DNA from: Siphonodentalium dalli
Taxonomy: Eukaryota > Mollusca > Scaphopoda > Gadilida > Siphonodentaliidae
NCBI GenBank assembly: GCA_032622095.1
Contig: CP136063.1
Location: 209,051,934 to 209,115,933 of the forward strand
Direction of reading: 5' to 3'
Length of the DNA stretch: 64,000 nucleotides
Position 1 is the first letter of the stretch. Each line of letters starts with the position of its first letter. Positions 12,370 to 23,681 of the stretch are shown in pieces. The position numbers and the translations under genes were made by a program. The notes under the pieces were generated by a model. The model did not search any database, had not been told where the DNA came from, and saw nothing but the letters and a program-made list of their open reading frames with translations.

Positions 12370-12857
12370 ATGAAGAGGTGTCAATTAATAAATGACAATA
12401 ACAATGGTGAATAGTCAGAGGCATTAGAACATTATAGGTAATCCCTATGTCATATACTAGTAGCACAATGTATTTTTTTTATCAGATGTACAGTAATGCC
12501 CTAAATAATGGACTCCTTAACCACAGCAGAATTATGGGTACTTTTTCAGGATTTAGTCGGAAATATGGCTTGTTGCCATTCATCGGAAAGCTCTCACTGA
12601 GAGCTAGTGACAGCTTTCCGATGAATGGGCAACAAGCCATATTGCCCATAATTCTGCTGAGGTTAAGGAGTTGATTATTTAGGGCATTACTGTAGATGCA
12701 TAACAAAGTTCCCTCTACATCTGACTCTTACTAGACAAGGGAAGCTATCATAATCCATGCTTACGATCTGCACAAAAAAATTAAAAATAAAAATAAAATC
12801 CTCCCTCCCTCGTTGATTCAGAAAAAAAATTGTCAAATAATTTTGTTTTGGCCTAAT
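12370..12857. mobile_element. Fragment of the 49912-50573 TIR family, with nested MITE
   Basis: Sequence on both sides of the MITE at 12491-12692 matches 50300-50573 ('GGCATTA', 'GTAGCACAATGT', 'TGCATAACA', 'CCTCTACAT', 'CTCCCTCCCTCGTTGATT', 'TTTTGGCCTAA'). Together they look like one element interrupted by the MITE. The right end TTGTTTTGGCCTAA corresponds to the terminal repeat of the other copy. Confidence 0.65.
12491..12692. mobile_element. Tc1/mariner-type hairpin MITE (copy 2)
   Basis: Ends are CAGTAATGCCCTAAATAAT and its complement, with TA on each side (12489-12490, 12693-12694). The interior is an almost complete foldback. It interrupts the repeat at 12370-12857. Confidence 0.9.
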
Positions 12858-12869
12858 AAAGGTTAATTG

Positions 12870-13680
12870 TCTTTGTAATGAGAACTGGGCTATAATTATT
12901 CTAATATCACCATACGTAAACATAATATAGCCCACGTAGATTAAATGAACATGGCGATTTGAGATCCAAAGTACACTAAAAATAATAATCGCTTTTGAAT
13001 ATTCCCGCGGTATCAAAACATGACGATGAAATTGATTTGACATCGATAAAGAAAATAATGATATTTCTTTCAGTGTTCGAAAAGAACTTTACAAGAGGTG
13101 TATTTTTGTGAGACACTTTTCTCATAACATCTACACTATATATCTAACAATATCTACGCGTTGGTAACCATGAATATCTGGCCTGCTTAATATAATTACT
13201 TTGAAATATGCTCCATTGTGTGTTGAAATTCGGCAGCGTTGGGAAAAATGCACACCGATAATGTGACGTGACACAACCGCATTAGAGAGAGTGATGTATG
13301 GCTCAGGATAAGTTGATACACTGAGTCATATACTACGAAAATATCCAAGTCCTATCAAATTCTGAGCTGTCTATGCTTCTGTGCATAAGTTGGAGGGAGT
13401 TGGATGATTATTCTATAAGAGCAGGAAGAAGTTATGTTTAATTTCTCAGGTCTCATGCTCTAGAAACCCTGGGATGCCTTTTTTCATGACATTTTTGCAT
13501 GACAACCCTCTGTACGTCTTATATGTGTAAGTGGAATATTGTTACGCTTTCAGAGAGTATGATTTTAGCATTTGATCCGGTATTCTATGTCTTTTGGAAG
13601 GAAAGAAAACGGAACAAATCAAAGAGGTTGTGCAAATGCTCATATGCCTTTTTCAACAAAAAAAATGCCAGAGAAACAAT
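12870..13680. other. No feature seen
   Basis: AT-rich sequence with only short open frames and no repeat partner noticed elsewhere in the window. Confidence 0.4.
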
Positions 13681-13689
13681 TCATTGACT

Positions 13690-14438
13690 GTGTGGAGAAG
13701 CCTGCAAATAGTGTGCCTGACATTTGCAGAATGAGGTTCCCAGAGGGTCAATTTAGTGACGCTATTCTGCAGTGGGCTAGCATCACCATATTCACCCTCT
13801 AGGGACCTCATTCTGCTTAGGTATCATCTTCTGGAAAGTATCTGTAGTCTCAAATTAACATTGTTTTTAGTTACTCTTTACCTTCTGCTCAGTTTCTATA
13901 TCCCCTAATTTGCATGGTGGGCTAGAATCACCAAATTCACCCTCTGGGGACCTCATTCTGCATGACCTCATCTGCTGCATGGAAGACCTGGGATCAGATT
14001 AAAGTTCCCCAGTTGATGTTGGTGATGTTCACCCATTAGTCACCTCTATTATGCATTTTAACTTCTGCAAATTAGGGGATATAGAAACTGAACAGAAGGG
14101 AAAAAGTAACTAAAAACTATTTTAATTTGAGAGTATATACTTCCCAGAAGTTGAGGGCTAAGCAAATTGAGGTTCCCAGAGGATGAATTTGGTCATGCTA
14201 GCCCACCATGTGGGATAGCATTCTAAATTCACCCTCTGGGAACCTCATTCTGTAAATGTCACACTATATCCAGGCTTGGAATTAGATACTTCCCAGAAGA
14301 TGAGGCCTAAACAGAATAAGGTCCCCATAGGGTGAGTTTGGTGATGCTAGCCCACTGTGCAGGGTGACATCACTGAATTCACCCTCTGTGGACCTCATTC
14401 TGCAAATGTCAGACACACTATAACCAGGCTTGCCATCA
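13690..14438. mobile_element. Palindromic 'GAATGAGGTCCCCAGAGGGTG' family, compound copy
   Basis: The block begins AAGCCTGCAAATAGTGTG and ends CACACTATAACCAGGCTT, which are imperfect inverted ends. Inside are several short palindromes of 'TGAGGTTCCCAGAGGGT' against 'ACCCTCTGGGGACCTCATT'. A longer inverted pair occurs at about 13850-13920 and 14065-14140 ('CAGTTTCTATATCCCCTAAT' and complement). Relatives lie at 27970, 51395, 56945, 58520, 62902 and 63808. The arrangement suggests one copy inserted into another. Confidence 0.75.
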
Positions 14439-14440
14439 AT

Positions 14441-14555
14441 ATTTGATGAGGCCGTCTTCATGTGATGAGGGAGGTACCTGTGAATATATTAGTTTTATTT
14501 GATGTGGCCCTCTTCATGTGATGAGGGAGGTACCTGAGAACATAGTAGTTTTATT
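14441..14555. repeat. Two-copy ~57-bp direct duplication
   Basis: The words TCTTCATGTGATGAGGGAGG, TACCTG and TAGTTTTATT repeat in the same order. No function is indicated. Confidence 0.75.
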
Positions 14556-15179
14556 GTTTTTCCTAAGGATGCATGCTCTTTATATGTGATACTTACTATT
14601 GTAATATATCTTGAAGTGGCACAACTTTTGGTTATTCTTGATATCCTCATACAAATAGGTAACTTGGTACTGCCCCCAGAAGTAGGTTCCGCCTGAAAAA
14701 ATATATATAAGGCATTTAGAGAAAACTGTTTTCCTAACTGTAGACGCAATGGCCGTTATAATGATCTGCATAACAAGAGGGGGGGGGGGGGGGATTTGAA
14801 CTGCACCCCTAGACCAAGCTCCCAGATTTATGAAATTTTATTTGCACCCCCATCCCCCCTGTTTGTTACTTTCCAACTGGCACCCTAAGGTTTGGAACAT
14901 TTCCAAATGATGGCTATTTCAGCCAAAATTAGAACAAATTGCCACTTTTGGTCTAAAAACAACAAATTCCCCAGTAATTAAATAACAATTTAAACCAATA
15001 TGTTGTGTATAATATTCAACTATATGTTGTGTCAGGTAAGAAATTTCCAACTTTTGGCCAAAGGTGGGGGGGGGGGGGGGGGCTACGCTTACAACCAAAC
15101 TGAGTTGTAGGGAATTTTTGTTTCTAGTTTTCTCACCATGAAGGTATTATATTACTAATACACACAGCGGAATTGTTAA

Positions 15180-15657
15180 CCCTTACATGATGGGAGCTGA
15201 GCTGGCGCAACATTAAAGACCCTGTGCCAATGCATTCTCTTATATATGCGAGTCGACCATAGGTCGCCTCGCATATATAAGAGAATGCATTGGCCTAACA
15301 ATTTTTTTTATCAATTTTACTTACATTCTTTATCAATTTTAATCTTCTTTTTTTTTATCAATTTTTATCATTTTTTCTTACATTCTTAAACATTTTTATC
15401 ATTTTTTCTTACATTCTATTATAATTTTTATCATTGTGTCTTATATTCTTCAACAATTTTATCATTTTATATTACATTCTTTAACAATTTTTATAATTTT
15501 TTTCATTTTTTCTTACATAGTTTAACAATTATACAACAAATATAAAATTTGTAGGCCAATGCGTCCTCTTGTATATGCGAGGCAACCTGTGGTCAACTCG
15601 CATATATAAGAGAATGCATTGGCAGAGGGTTTTCGCAAAAATCCTGCCATGAAAGGG
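15180..15657. mobile_element. Double-hairpin piggyBac-like MITE (copy 2)
   Basis: The copy is bounded by TTAA at 15176-15179 and 15658-15661, with CCCTTACATGATG on the left and CATGAAAGGG on the right. The two internal palindromes (around 15240 and 15570) are separated by AT-rich filler, this time in the complementary orientation ('TTCTTACATTCTTTA'). Confidence 0.85.
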
Positions 15658-15667
15658 TTAAGCACAT

Positions 15668-16136
15668 TTTTTGTGGTTTACCTGGCTGATGTGTGCGGGT
15701 CACTTTGTTTACCTGGATGATGTGTGCGGGTCACTTTGTTTACCTGGCTTATGTGTACGGGTCACTTTGTTTACCTGGCTGATGTGTGCGGGTCACTTTG
15801 TTTACCTGGCTGATGTGTGCGGGTCACTTTGTTTACCTGGCTGATGTGTGCGCATCAAATTTTCTGTGATTTACCTGGCTGATGTGTGCGGGTCACTTTG
15901 GAGAATCCAATGAAGTCTCGGACCAGTTAATTTTTTTGACACGATTTGGATATGCTCCGTATTCCTGTAAAGGGTTAAGCACATTTTTTGTGGTTTACCT
16001 GGTCGATGTGTGCGCGTCACATTTTTTGTGGTTTATCTGGCCGATGTGTGAGCGTCACATTTTTTGTGGTTTACCTGGCTGATGTGTGCGCGTCACATTT
16101 TTGTGGTTTACCTGGCTGATGAGTGCGGGTCACTTT
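15668..16136. repeat. About 31-bp minisatellite with a duplicated linker
   Basis: The unit is TTTACCTGGCTGATGTGTGC plus GGGTCACTTTG, with variants GCGCGTCACATTTTTTGTGG. Two blocks (15668-15900 and 15990-16136) are separated by, and followed by, a duplicated segment: 15897-15960 and 16135-16207 share 'GAGAATCCA', 'ATGTCTCGG' and 'TTTTTTTGACACGAT'. The open frames here come from the repetition. Confidence 0.85.
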
Positions 16137-16278
16137 GGAGAATCCAGCCAATGATGTCTCGGTCCAGATAATTTTTTTGACACGATCTGGATATGCTCCA
16201 TATTGCTGTATGTCTTCCATATCACAATCTTGATCCATTTCAACTGAAAGAGAGATGTATGCTGTATGAGACACTTAA

Positions 16279-16550
16279 CCCTTTGGGAGCCGCGCTGGTG
16301 CATCATTAAAGACCCTGTGCCAGTGCATTATTTTTCAAAAACGGTGTGCCAATGCATTCTCTTATATATGTCTCACATAGGGAGCCTCGCAAATATAAGA
16401 GTATGCACTGGCTTACAAGGTCAAGATCATTGTTAGGCCAATGAATTCTCTTATATGTGCGAGGTTCCCTATGGGAGACTCAAATGTATAAGAGAATGCA
16501 TTGGCACACTGTTTCTGAAAAAATTCAGGAAGATCCAGTCATGGAAGAGA
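16279..16550. mobile_element. Double-hairpin piggyBac-like MITE (copy 3, degenerate)
   Basis: A left TTAA|CCCTTTGGGAGC (16275-16278) and both hairpins are recognisable. The right end CATGGAAGAGATAAA is mutated. The hairpin core here is CCCATAGGGAG rather than GTCGACC. Confidence 0.7.
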
Positions 16551-16607
16551 TAAAATCCACAACTGACGATCTGCCATCCAAAATACATGTAATAATATAT
16601 TTTAATC

Positions 16608-16943
16608 CTCAAAATTATATTTTTAAAAGTGTAATATATATTTCCTTAAAGAAAGCCTGAACACTGAACTATATGGATATATGTCCTACTTTGCAAGCCA
16701 CGGTAGAAAAGGGTTAACTTTTTGGTCGCCTCCGGATGCTCATTGTCCTGCTCAGATTAGTCACGCATGAACTGTCCCAACATACCTGGATGTACGCATG
16801 AGAATTGTCAGTTTTATTTCCGACTCAATCAGGAGATTGGCGAGTTGTGGGGTTGGGAATGGCACGCCATGGGAGGGCCCTATAATAGTTCAGTGTTCAG
16901 GCTTTCTTTAAGGAAATATATATTATACTTTTAAAAATATAAT
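16608..16943. repeat. Inverted repeat (~60-bp arms, ~210-bp loop) with an extra direct copy
   Basis: The left arm (16608-16672) contains TTTCCTTAAAGAAAGCCTGA and ACACTGAACTATA. The right arm (16881-16943) is its complement. Immediately after, 16944-16995 repeats a variant in direct orientation ('GGAAGCCTTCACACTGAACT', 'GCAAGCCC'). Mixed inverted and direct copies of this kind occur in tyrosine-recombinase retroelements such as DIRS, but no RT or recombinase is visible, so this is only a suggestion. Confidence 0.6.
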
Positions 16944-16999
16944 ATTTCCGCCAAAGGAAGCCTTCACACTGAACTATATGGATTAGAATGCAAGCCCAG

Positions 17000-18240
17000 G
17001 AGGAGGCACGAGCAATAAAGTTAATAGCCAAATTTTGAGTGAATGTACTCATCTAAAACAGATTGTACCATATATGAACTCTTTAATGAATCTGTTATGA
17101 TTAGTTACGTGACATAACTCATATAGTTAAGAGTGCTATATTGCTCAAATGTGTACCTCACCCCCTTGTTTTGGAAGAAACATCCCAGGACGTGCCATCC
17201 ATGTCATAGTTGCGAGTGAACCGAGCAAGTATAATGGAAGAAGAAACTCTTCGTTCTTCTCTTTTGTCGTCTTCATCTGTCAGTTCTAAGGTCCCACCCG
17301 CCATGGGATCATGATGCAAGGAGACTAACTCACTCTCCGCCTTAGCGACAGAACGACCTGCACAGGAAGAGGCCCACTCCGAAGATGGCGAGACAACCAA
17401 CATTAAGAGTTAACTAACTGCTGTTCGCCAAAGCAAAAAGCAGATAATGGAGAACCCATTAGGCCAAACGGGTTGTACAACGATAATGGAGTCGAGCCAT
17501 CGGATCAGAGGGAGCCCCCACCACCGCATGCTGCAAGGTGGTCATGCCCAAGATAATATCCTGGCCAAGCTGGAGGGTGGGGAGAGGTCATTGTTCTCCG
17601 AGCCCCAAGACGGTTGAGTGGCATGCAAGGCCTTGTCTGAATTAAGAGCGTGGCCAGGGGGTCTCGCTTGCTACCGTATATGTAGGGCCCTGCCCTGCGC
17701 TTAAGCTGCCAAAGGCCCGTCGGCCGGTATCGATTCGTGCGCACGCGAGTTGGCAGCATTTTTGCGCCCAGAACCGCTCGCAACCGGTGGGGGACAAAAC
17801 GTCCTGGAGGTCCCAAGTACCCCGGCAGCTCCACCGGTAGCATCCCCACTAGTTGATTGAACCGCCGAAGCGTGAATGGGTCCTGTCTTCCTTCTTAGAA
17901 CAGCTTCCTCTTCTTTCTTCGTCTGATCACATGTCTCTGAGGTACTTATATATGTATCACAAGATATCCTTGTAGAAACCCTGTGATACAAATCTTTCGC
18001 GTATATAAATATATAAAATGATATAATAGATATAAGTCAGCATGAGATCATGTCAGAAGGCCCTACCAAAGCGCCCATCAATCCAATGGGCGGAGCCAGA
18101 GCATAGATCCCTGGCATGATCCAATGTATCACTAAATATATATATATAGCCCCTCAGAGAACATGACTAACAGCCATAAGCACCGGGAGCTCATGGCCGA
18201 ACACCGCAGGTGACCAGAGCAGCCACTGAGAAAGCAAACC
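17000..18240. other. GC-richer degenerate segment of unknown origin
   Basis: Positions 17150-18000 are clearly more GC-rich than the surroundings and hold overlapping short minus-strand frames (17403-17158, 17849-17505, 17991-17701). None has a recognisable motif. It may be a decayed retroelement, perhaps connected with the inverted repeat at 16608, but I cannot show this. Confidence 0.35.
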
Positions 18241-18246
18241 GCTACT

Positions 18247-18420
18247 CTCAGGTGCCAAACAATAGTGTCGGTACGAGTATTAATTTTGGAAAAACTTCCC
18301 AACAATCACCATCATTTGAAATGGAGACAGAGCAAAATTTGCAATCACGACTATTATGATCAGCCTAAATCCACACACATCACTAATATTAGACCCTCAC
18401 GACCATTAGGCACCTGAGAG
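18247..18420. mobile_element. Small TIR element, CTCTCAGGTGCC ends
   Basis: CTCTCAGGTGCC (18247-18258) and GGCACCTGAGAG (18409-18420) are perfect inverted ends. The left is preceded by TA and the right is followed by CA. The ends match those of the large element at 28909-34697, so this may be a deletion derivative of the same family. Confidence 0.65.
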
Positions 18421-18429
18421 CAGTCCATG

Positions 18430-19700
18430 TTCCCAGTGGAATACCCACCGCGATCTGATTTTAAGAAATGAAAGTGTGCAGACCATGTCTATATAATGTA
18501 CTTAATTAAACGATTGTAGTGAAATATTCAGATAGTTGTCTCTTCTACAACCGAAATCAGTTCAAATGATGTAGAAATGTAGTCAGATGAGAAACACGGG
18601 TAAATTGTCACGGTCACCATACGGAATATTCAGGTCCGAGCCTCTGCCCAGAACATGTCACTTTCCCCCAAACATGCAGCAGAACGACCTAGGTGTGTGA
18701 TAGGTAGGTTAGTGTGAAGCATGCAGCAAACTAGGGGAAGACCCGCTCTAAAAATGGCTCCCCTCGGAAGGAAACGAATGAAATTATCATCCTCCTAGTA
18801 AAGGACACACATCCCTTATAATGTTGCATTTTTACTTATTGAATTTTAATAGCCATGATAGAGAGGAACTCTCCCTACCTAAGTGGTCCTGTTTAAGGCA
18901 TGTTTAAGGAAAATAGGACAAATCCAGCATAGACCAAAGCGCGCAGAGTTGGCAGCATGGCTTCAGGCCCTTATGATCGGGCGTCTGGTGCCATGGGGAT
19001 GGGATCCACTCGTACGTGGTGGTCCCCTGCCTGCGGGGAAAGGTCTGTAATGCTGGTCAATGAGCTTCCTCGAAAGCTAAGCTGGACAGCGAAAACGTCT
19101 TTGCCTGTTTTATTGTCTATGTGCCAGATAATCAAATTGATATGGGCAATAGAAGTATGAAGAGCCATGTGATGGACTCTTGTCGGAAAGGCTATTGGCA
19201 GTGGTCGTGGGGCACGCGACAATATAAATGCTTTCCATATAAATGTGCTTCATTCGTGTGTGAAGTCTATTCGCCATATCAACGGTACGAAAGGTCTGGA
19301 CACGTATTTATTTGAAATTCATTTAGACTCCTGCTAGTCAATGAATACCTTCAAAACTCCTACCATGCCCTTTATGAACAATGCACGCTATATTGAATGT
19401 ACAGCATGTTCTTGTACCAAGCTCACATTTGATATGGTTACTTGCCATAAATAATGTCTCCCCCCTCGTCGTCTTGGAATACCACTGCTAGTATATCGTT
19501 ATTCATTGGGGACCGTCATCCAGGCATCCCATGATTTGTAATTTGGGTCCCAATTAGAGCCATATCCAGAATCGTAGTAACTCGACACCCTCTGTCTGTA
19601 AACCTGAACAGGAAGGATAGCAGTTATGTTTGTATTCCGGAAGGAGACACCATTTAGTCAAGAAACAACCCAGAAAATTTGAAATGATGGGTTAATTTTG
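18430..19700. other. Unassigned; several short open frames
   Basis: Overlapping frames at 18957-19160 (+) and about 19066-19315 (+) are open, the second encoding VFACFIVYVPDNQID near its start. I recognise no family or splice pattern. They may be exon remnants or chance. Confidence 0.3.
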
Positions 19701-19709
19701 TTTTTAAAT

Positions 19710-19825
19710 CTACAGCCCCCGAGATTCCCAGGCGGTCACCCATCCAGGTACCAACCGGGCTCGACGTTGCTTAACTTCGGTGATCGGACGAGAACCGGTG
19801 GTTTCAACGTGATATGGCCGTAGAC
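19710..19825 (-). rRNA. 5S rRNA sequence, full-length, possibly a dispersed pseudogene or SINE head
   Basis: Read on the minus strand, this starts GTCTACGGCCATATCACGTT and ends GGGGGCTGTAG. The internal promoter is well kept: an A-box region AAGTTAAGCAACGTCGAG and a C-box GGATGGGTGACCGCCTGGGA. These are 5S hallmarks for TFIIIA and RNA polymerase III. It stands alone, whereas 5S genes are usually clustered. No TTTT terminator follows closely (the downstream bases are ATTTAAAAAC), and the 3' part has GGGGGC where GGGTGC is usual. It is therefore either a dispersed functional copy, a pseudogene, or the head of a 5S-derived SINE. Confidence 0.85.
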
Positions 19826-20658
19826 TGATAAAAGTCGCAATAATAACTAAAATCTGGAATTGAGACAAGAGTGAAATTGTCATCACGATTAATTTTAGTC
19901 CGAATCCCCACAGATCACCATTACTAGGCCATCACGAATATCATGCACCGAGGGCAAGATAAGCCTATCGGCTCAGACCGGTGTGCATAGAATTGCAGCT
20001 ATTGTTCATCAGAGCAGAAACTACTAGATATATATGAAAGCGACCTACATGGCTGAGAGTGATCAGTAGCTATGATGTCCGTGGGACAATGACATGTCAT
20101 GTTTGCAATCATTAAATGCTAGCAGTTCTAAATTCGACAGTGAAGTTGATGCGCTGTACGAGAATCGAATCATGAACAGAATTCTGAACCCTGTCAGACA
20201 TCAATCCCTGTCTGAAATTAATAATGACACTACCGATTCTTAGTACTACTACAGTCATTAAGTAACCAATTCACAATGATAGTCATAAAAAGCTATTTTT
20301 TACATTACAAAATTAAGAAACATAATTGACCCTTTACATTGCCTCTAATATTGTATGTCACTTCTAGCATTATGAATGAATATGTGAGCATTTTTACACC
20401 TTCAAGCAGTCAAAAAATATATATATGCAAAAAAAACATTTTAGTCATGAAATGGTGATAAAAGAAAATTTTTTCATTTAAAATTAAGAAACGTGTCCCA
20501 TTTTATTGCCTCTAGTTAATGTTATCACCCGGAAACCAAAATAATCGGCAAATTATTAATCGAGAGCAGCTGGACTGAGAAATCTTTTGGCCAATTTTTT
20601 GGCTAATTCTGATTTTGTTTGGCCAAATTAAATCCTCATTTTCTGGTCTCAAAATTAA

Positions 20659-21661
20659 CCCTTTGAACCCTGGCTCCCCACAACGATCGACGCCATGACC
20701 CTGGGCTCCCAGTGGTATTTTGACTTATTGTAGACTGTGTTCAGGCGTATGGTATGTACATGTATGCATTCTCTTCTACCATATTGTTTACACCATTGGA
20801 AAGATTATTAAATTCTGAATTCAGCACATCACAATCTATTTCAATATCTTAAATCCCGAAAAAGTAATAAAAAATTGAAAACTTAATATTAGATTTATTA
20901 TAGAAACTGCCAAAAAATGTTACGTAATGTCACAATCCCAACGTAAATACATGACGTCATATGGGTTTTAGCCAAAACAAACTATGGGTGTTCTCTGAAT
21001 ACCCCACCAATAACTAAAATGCGCGGCATTGTGCGGTCTATTGGCTTATGTCAGCTTAAAGACACGATTCTGAACTTTATTCTCGTGTAAATCTATATAG
21101 CGTGTATCTTTGCACAAAAAAGTTATGATTTAATGAACTCAGAAGTTTGTATATTCTTGAACAAAACTCGTATGGCATGTGTTTACATCCGACATTCGTT
21201 AGATCAAATTATATAATTTAGCGGGAATTTCTTCACACATTGGGAGTTATAAATACCACAAGAATACGTCACTAAAGTTTCTACCTATAAATATATATTT
21301 TTAGATCTCTTATGAGCCATATAAGGCGATATGACCTAACGCGAAACGAGATGTCGCGATAAGCAATATGGCGGCGCCGTAATTGCAGAAATGTGATAAA
21401 ATGGAGACTGTATCCGGTTTTTAATCGGCTTATACTTCGTTATGCCAAACACAACCTCGATAATTTTTGGGCAGCTAAACCAGTTATAATATTAATATTA
21501 TGCAACACTATTTTATTTTTCTTAACATTGAGTATTTATCGAAATATAAAAAATAAAGTGCGGACGGTAGAACGAGATTACGTCATGGCCAGAAAACCTG
21601 CCAGTCGCGTATATATGCAATTACGTTCTGGCTGGAATACCGGCCAGCCTGGTTCAAAGGG
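20659..21661. mobile_element. piggyBac-like non-autonomous element, 1.0 kb
   Basis: The left end CCCTTTGAACCCTGG and right end CCTGGTTCAAAGGG are inverted, with TTAA at 20655-20658 and 21662-21665. The interior is AT-rich. The open frame at 21393-21665 runs into the terminal repeat and is not supported as a gene. Confidence 0.85.
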
Positions 21662-21906
21662 TTAATGAATATTTTTTTTTTATTTAACATCTAACATTCT
21701 ATATAATTATGTCTATACCTTCAAATACCGTATCCAGACTTCTTTCATCCCACCATTGCTACTTAACAATATACCACTACCCACCATTCAGCATTATGAC
21801 AGACAAAGGATTCATTAGTGTTAATCCTCATTACTGTCTTATTACATTTGGTTGATAGTGCACTGCCATGAGTGCCTTTTGTTATCCATTACGCTGTATC
21901 ACTTAA

Positions 21907-22298
21907 CCCTTTACCCAACAGAAGGGCCCTGTGCCAATGCATTCTCTTATATATGCGAGTCGACCATAGGTCGCCTCGCATATATAAGAGAATGCATTGG
22001 CTTAACATATTAAAAATTATAAAATTGTTAAAGAATGTAAGAAAAAATGGTAAAAAGTGTTAAAAAAAGATTTTTTTTAGGCCAATGCATTCTCTTATAT
22101 ATGCGAGGCGACCTATGGTCGACTCGCATATATAAGAGAATGCATTGGCACAGGGCATAACTGTAACTATCACAATGTGGTCAAGGAGCCGGTTCCAATG
22201 ATACCCATATTTGTATGGTTCTATTGAGACAGACCGAAGATATTTTAGGCTGTTGAAGCTTTATTTGGCCGGTTTTGGCCGGTTTGTTGGGTAAAGGG
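21907..22298. mobile_element. Double-hairpin piggyBac-like MITE (copy 4, CCCTTTACCCAACA subfamily)
   Basis: The copy runs from TTAA|CCCTTTACCCAACAGAAG to GTTGGGTAAAGGG|TTAA. Two ~68-bp palindromes with GTCGACCATAGGTCGCC-type cores flank an AT spacer. The right arm carries an extra ~140 bp ('CAATGTGGTCAAGGAGCCGG', 'CCGAAGATATTTTAGG'). Copies at 59311, 61366 (opposite orientation) and 62059 are nearly identical. Confidence 0.9.
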
Positions 22299-22459
22299 TT
22301 AATCAATTAGCAGATGATAAAACTATAAATATTTTATTGTCGCTCATGCTACAAAATCAATTTGGGTTATTGAAAAAGACTTTCGATTTTGGGGGGAAAA
22401 AACTTTAGCCAAAAGTTTGGCGAAATAATTTTTTTTGGCCATATTAAAAAAACAATTGG

Positions 22460-23270
22460 GCATCAAGGACCATGACTCCAGAAAAATTTGCGGACTGAAC
22501 CAAAATACAAACTTGACCTGTATTTTGGGCTAGTCACTCACATACCAAATTTCATTTTAATCAGTTCAGACTTACTAAATTTATGATCCAGGAACGAAAA
22601 TTGAGTACAAATTCCAACAAAAAGAGCAGTAACTGATGAAAATTAGTGGGTGGAACCCGAAAACAAACTTCACCTGTATTTTATGCGAGTAAACCCAAAT
22701 ACCAAATTTCATTCATTTCAGTTCAGACATATTAAAGTTATCATCTGGAAACGAAAAAAGCAAATGGACAGACAGACGGACGTACCAACAAATTTGTAGA
22801 TATGTGGCTATTGAGTTATGTGGCTAAAATAATTATGTGTCTACAAATTTATGTTGGCTACCAAGTAGTTGATAAAAGTTTATGTGGCTACCATGTACGT
22901 AGTTGACAGTGACAAAATTTCATATCATGTAGCAATTATAGTAGAAGCAGCTGATTGAAACTCAAAAACTTGCATACAACAACTAGGACGGTGGATGTCC
23001 ATGATTGGGTGACTATAGCCACATAACTGTCTGAACACCTCCTATTGACAGATCATGGATGTCTAAATCAATGGACTTTTAGTTTCCAACTTTTGAGTGG
23101 CTTCAAAATTAAATAGGTTGATTGGGCCAAATTTATAATTGTTTAGGGTTCATTTAAAGGCAGTTACGTGACTAGCCAAGTAACGGAAATAGACACATAA
23201 ATACCGTTTTTCTTATTGGTAGCCACATAAGTATCCAAATGTAAGCAGGCACTGACGGACGGACGAACGC
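22460..23270. repeat. Mollusc-type repeat followed by copy of the 6440-6915 repeat
   Basis: 22460-22790 holds two units of the 'CATACCAAATTTCATT' family. 22795-23270 aligns with 6440-6915 in the same orientation. It ends with 'GACGGACGGACGAACGCAC' about 80 bp past the host exon donor. Confidence 0.75.
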
Positions 23271-23345
23271 ACAAACAAATAACATAATATGTTCCGTTTT
23301 TTCAAAACGGCATAAAAAAACGGGCATATAAAAACCAGATTGTAC

Positions 23346-23617
23346 CTTTGCTGACAGTTGCACAACTTGGAGGCCCCGACCTTCCAGTGGGGCAAGCATC
23401 ACGATCAACAGAGTATCCAGTGTAAGTTGCAGTACCAATCGTCAGATAAGAGTTCCAGTCCGCAATGACATTGCTATGGGTCAATTTTGGTTCCAACAAT
23501 ATAGGCGTTAATTCACTGCCAAAATTAAATACCCTGTTGTAGATGTTAACCTGACTCATTTTACCAACAAAGCCATCATTAGATCCTACTATCTGCGACC
23601 CAAGCACGACGAATATG
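23346..23617 (-). CDS. Host gene exon: C-terminal part of LamG/pentraxin-like domain
   Basis: The acceptor is TTGTTTCAG and the donor is GCAAAG|GTACAA; 272 bp, phase 2 to phase 1. The peptide begins IFVVLGSQIVGSNDGFVGKM and continues SQVNIYNRVFNFGSEL, the pattern of a pentraxin/LamG strand pair ('G.hhLGQ...F.G.hs.hNhW..hL'). A cysteine-containing tail DACPTGRSGPPSCATV follows. It completes the domain started in exons 51263-51104 and 26333-26082 and joins in frame to 7189-6971. Such domains bind glycans or proteins outside the cell. Confidence 0.85.
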
Positions 23618-23681
23618 CTGAAACAAACAACAGAAGCCAAGTTAAAAATGGTCACCGTATTCATTGTCAATCATTGTTTAA

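Noticed and set aside
15882-16274. Frames across the TTTACCTGGCTGATG minisatellite
   Set aside because: Repeat-derived; the minus-strand frame shows no recognisable domain.
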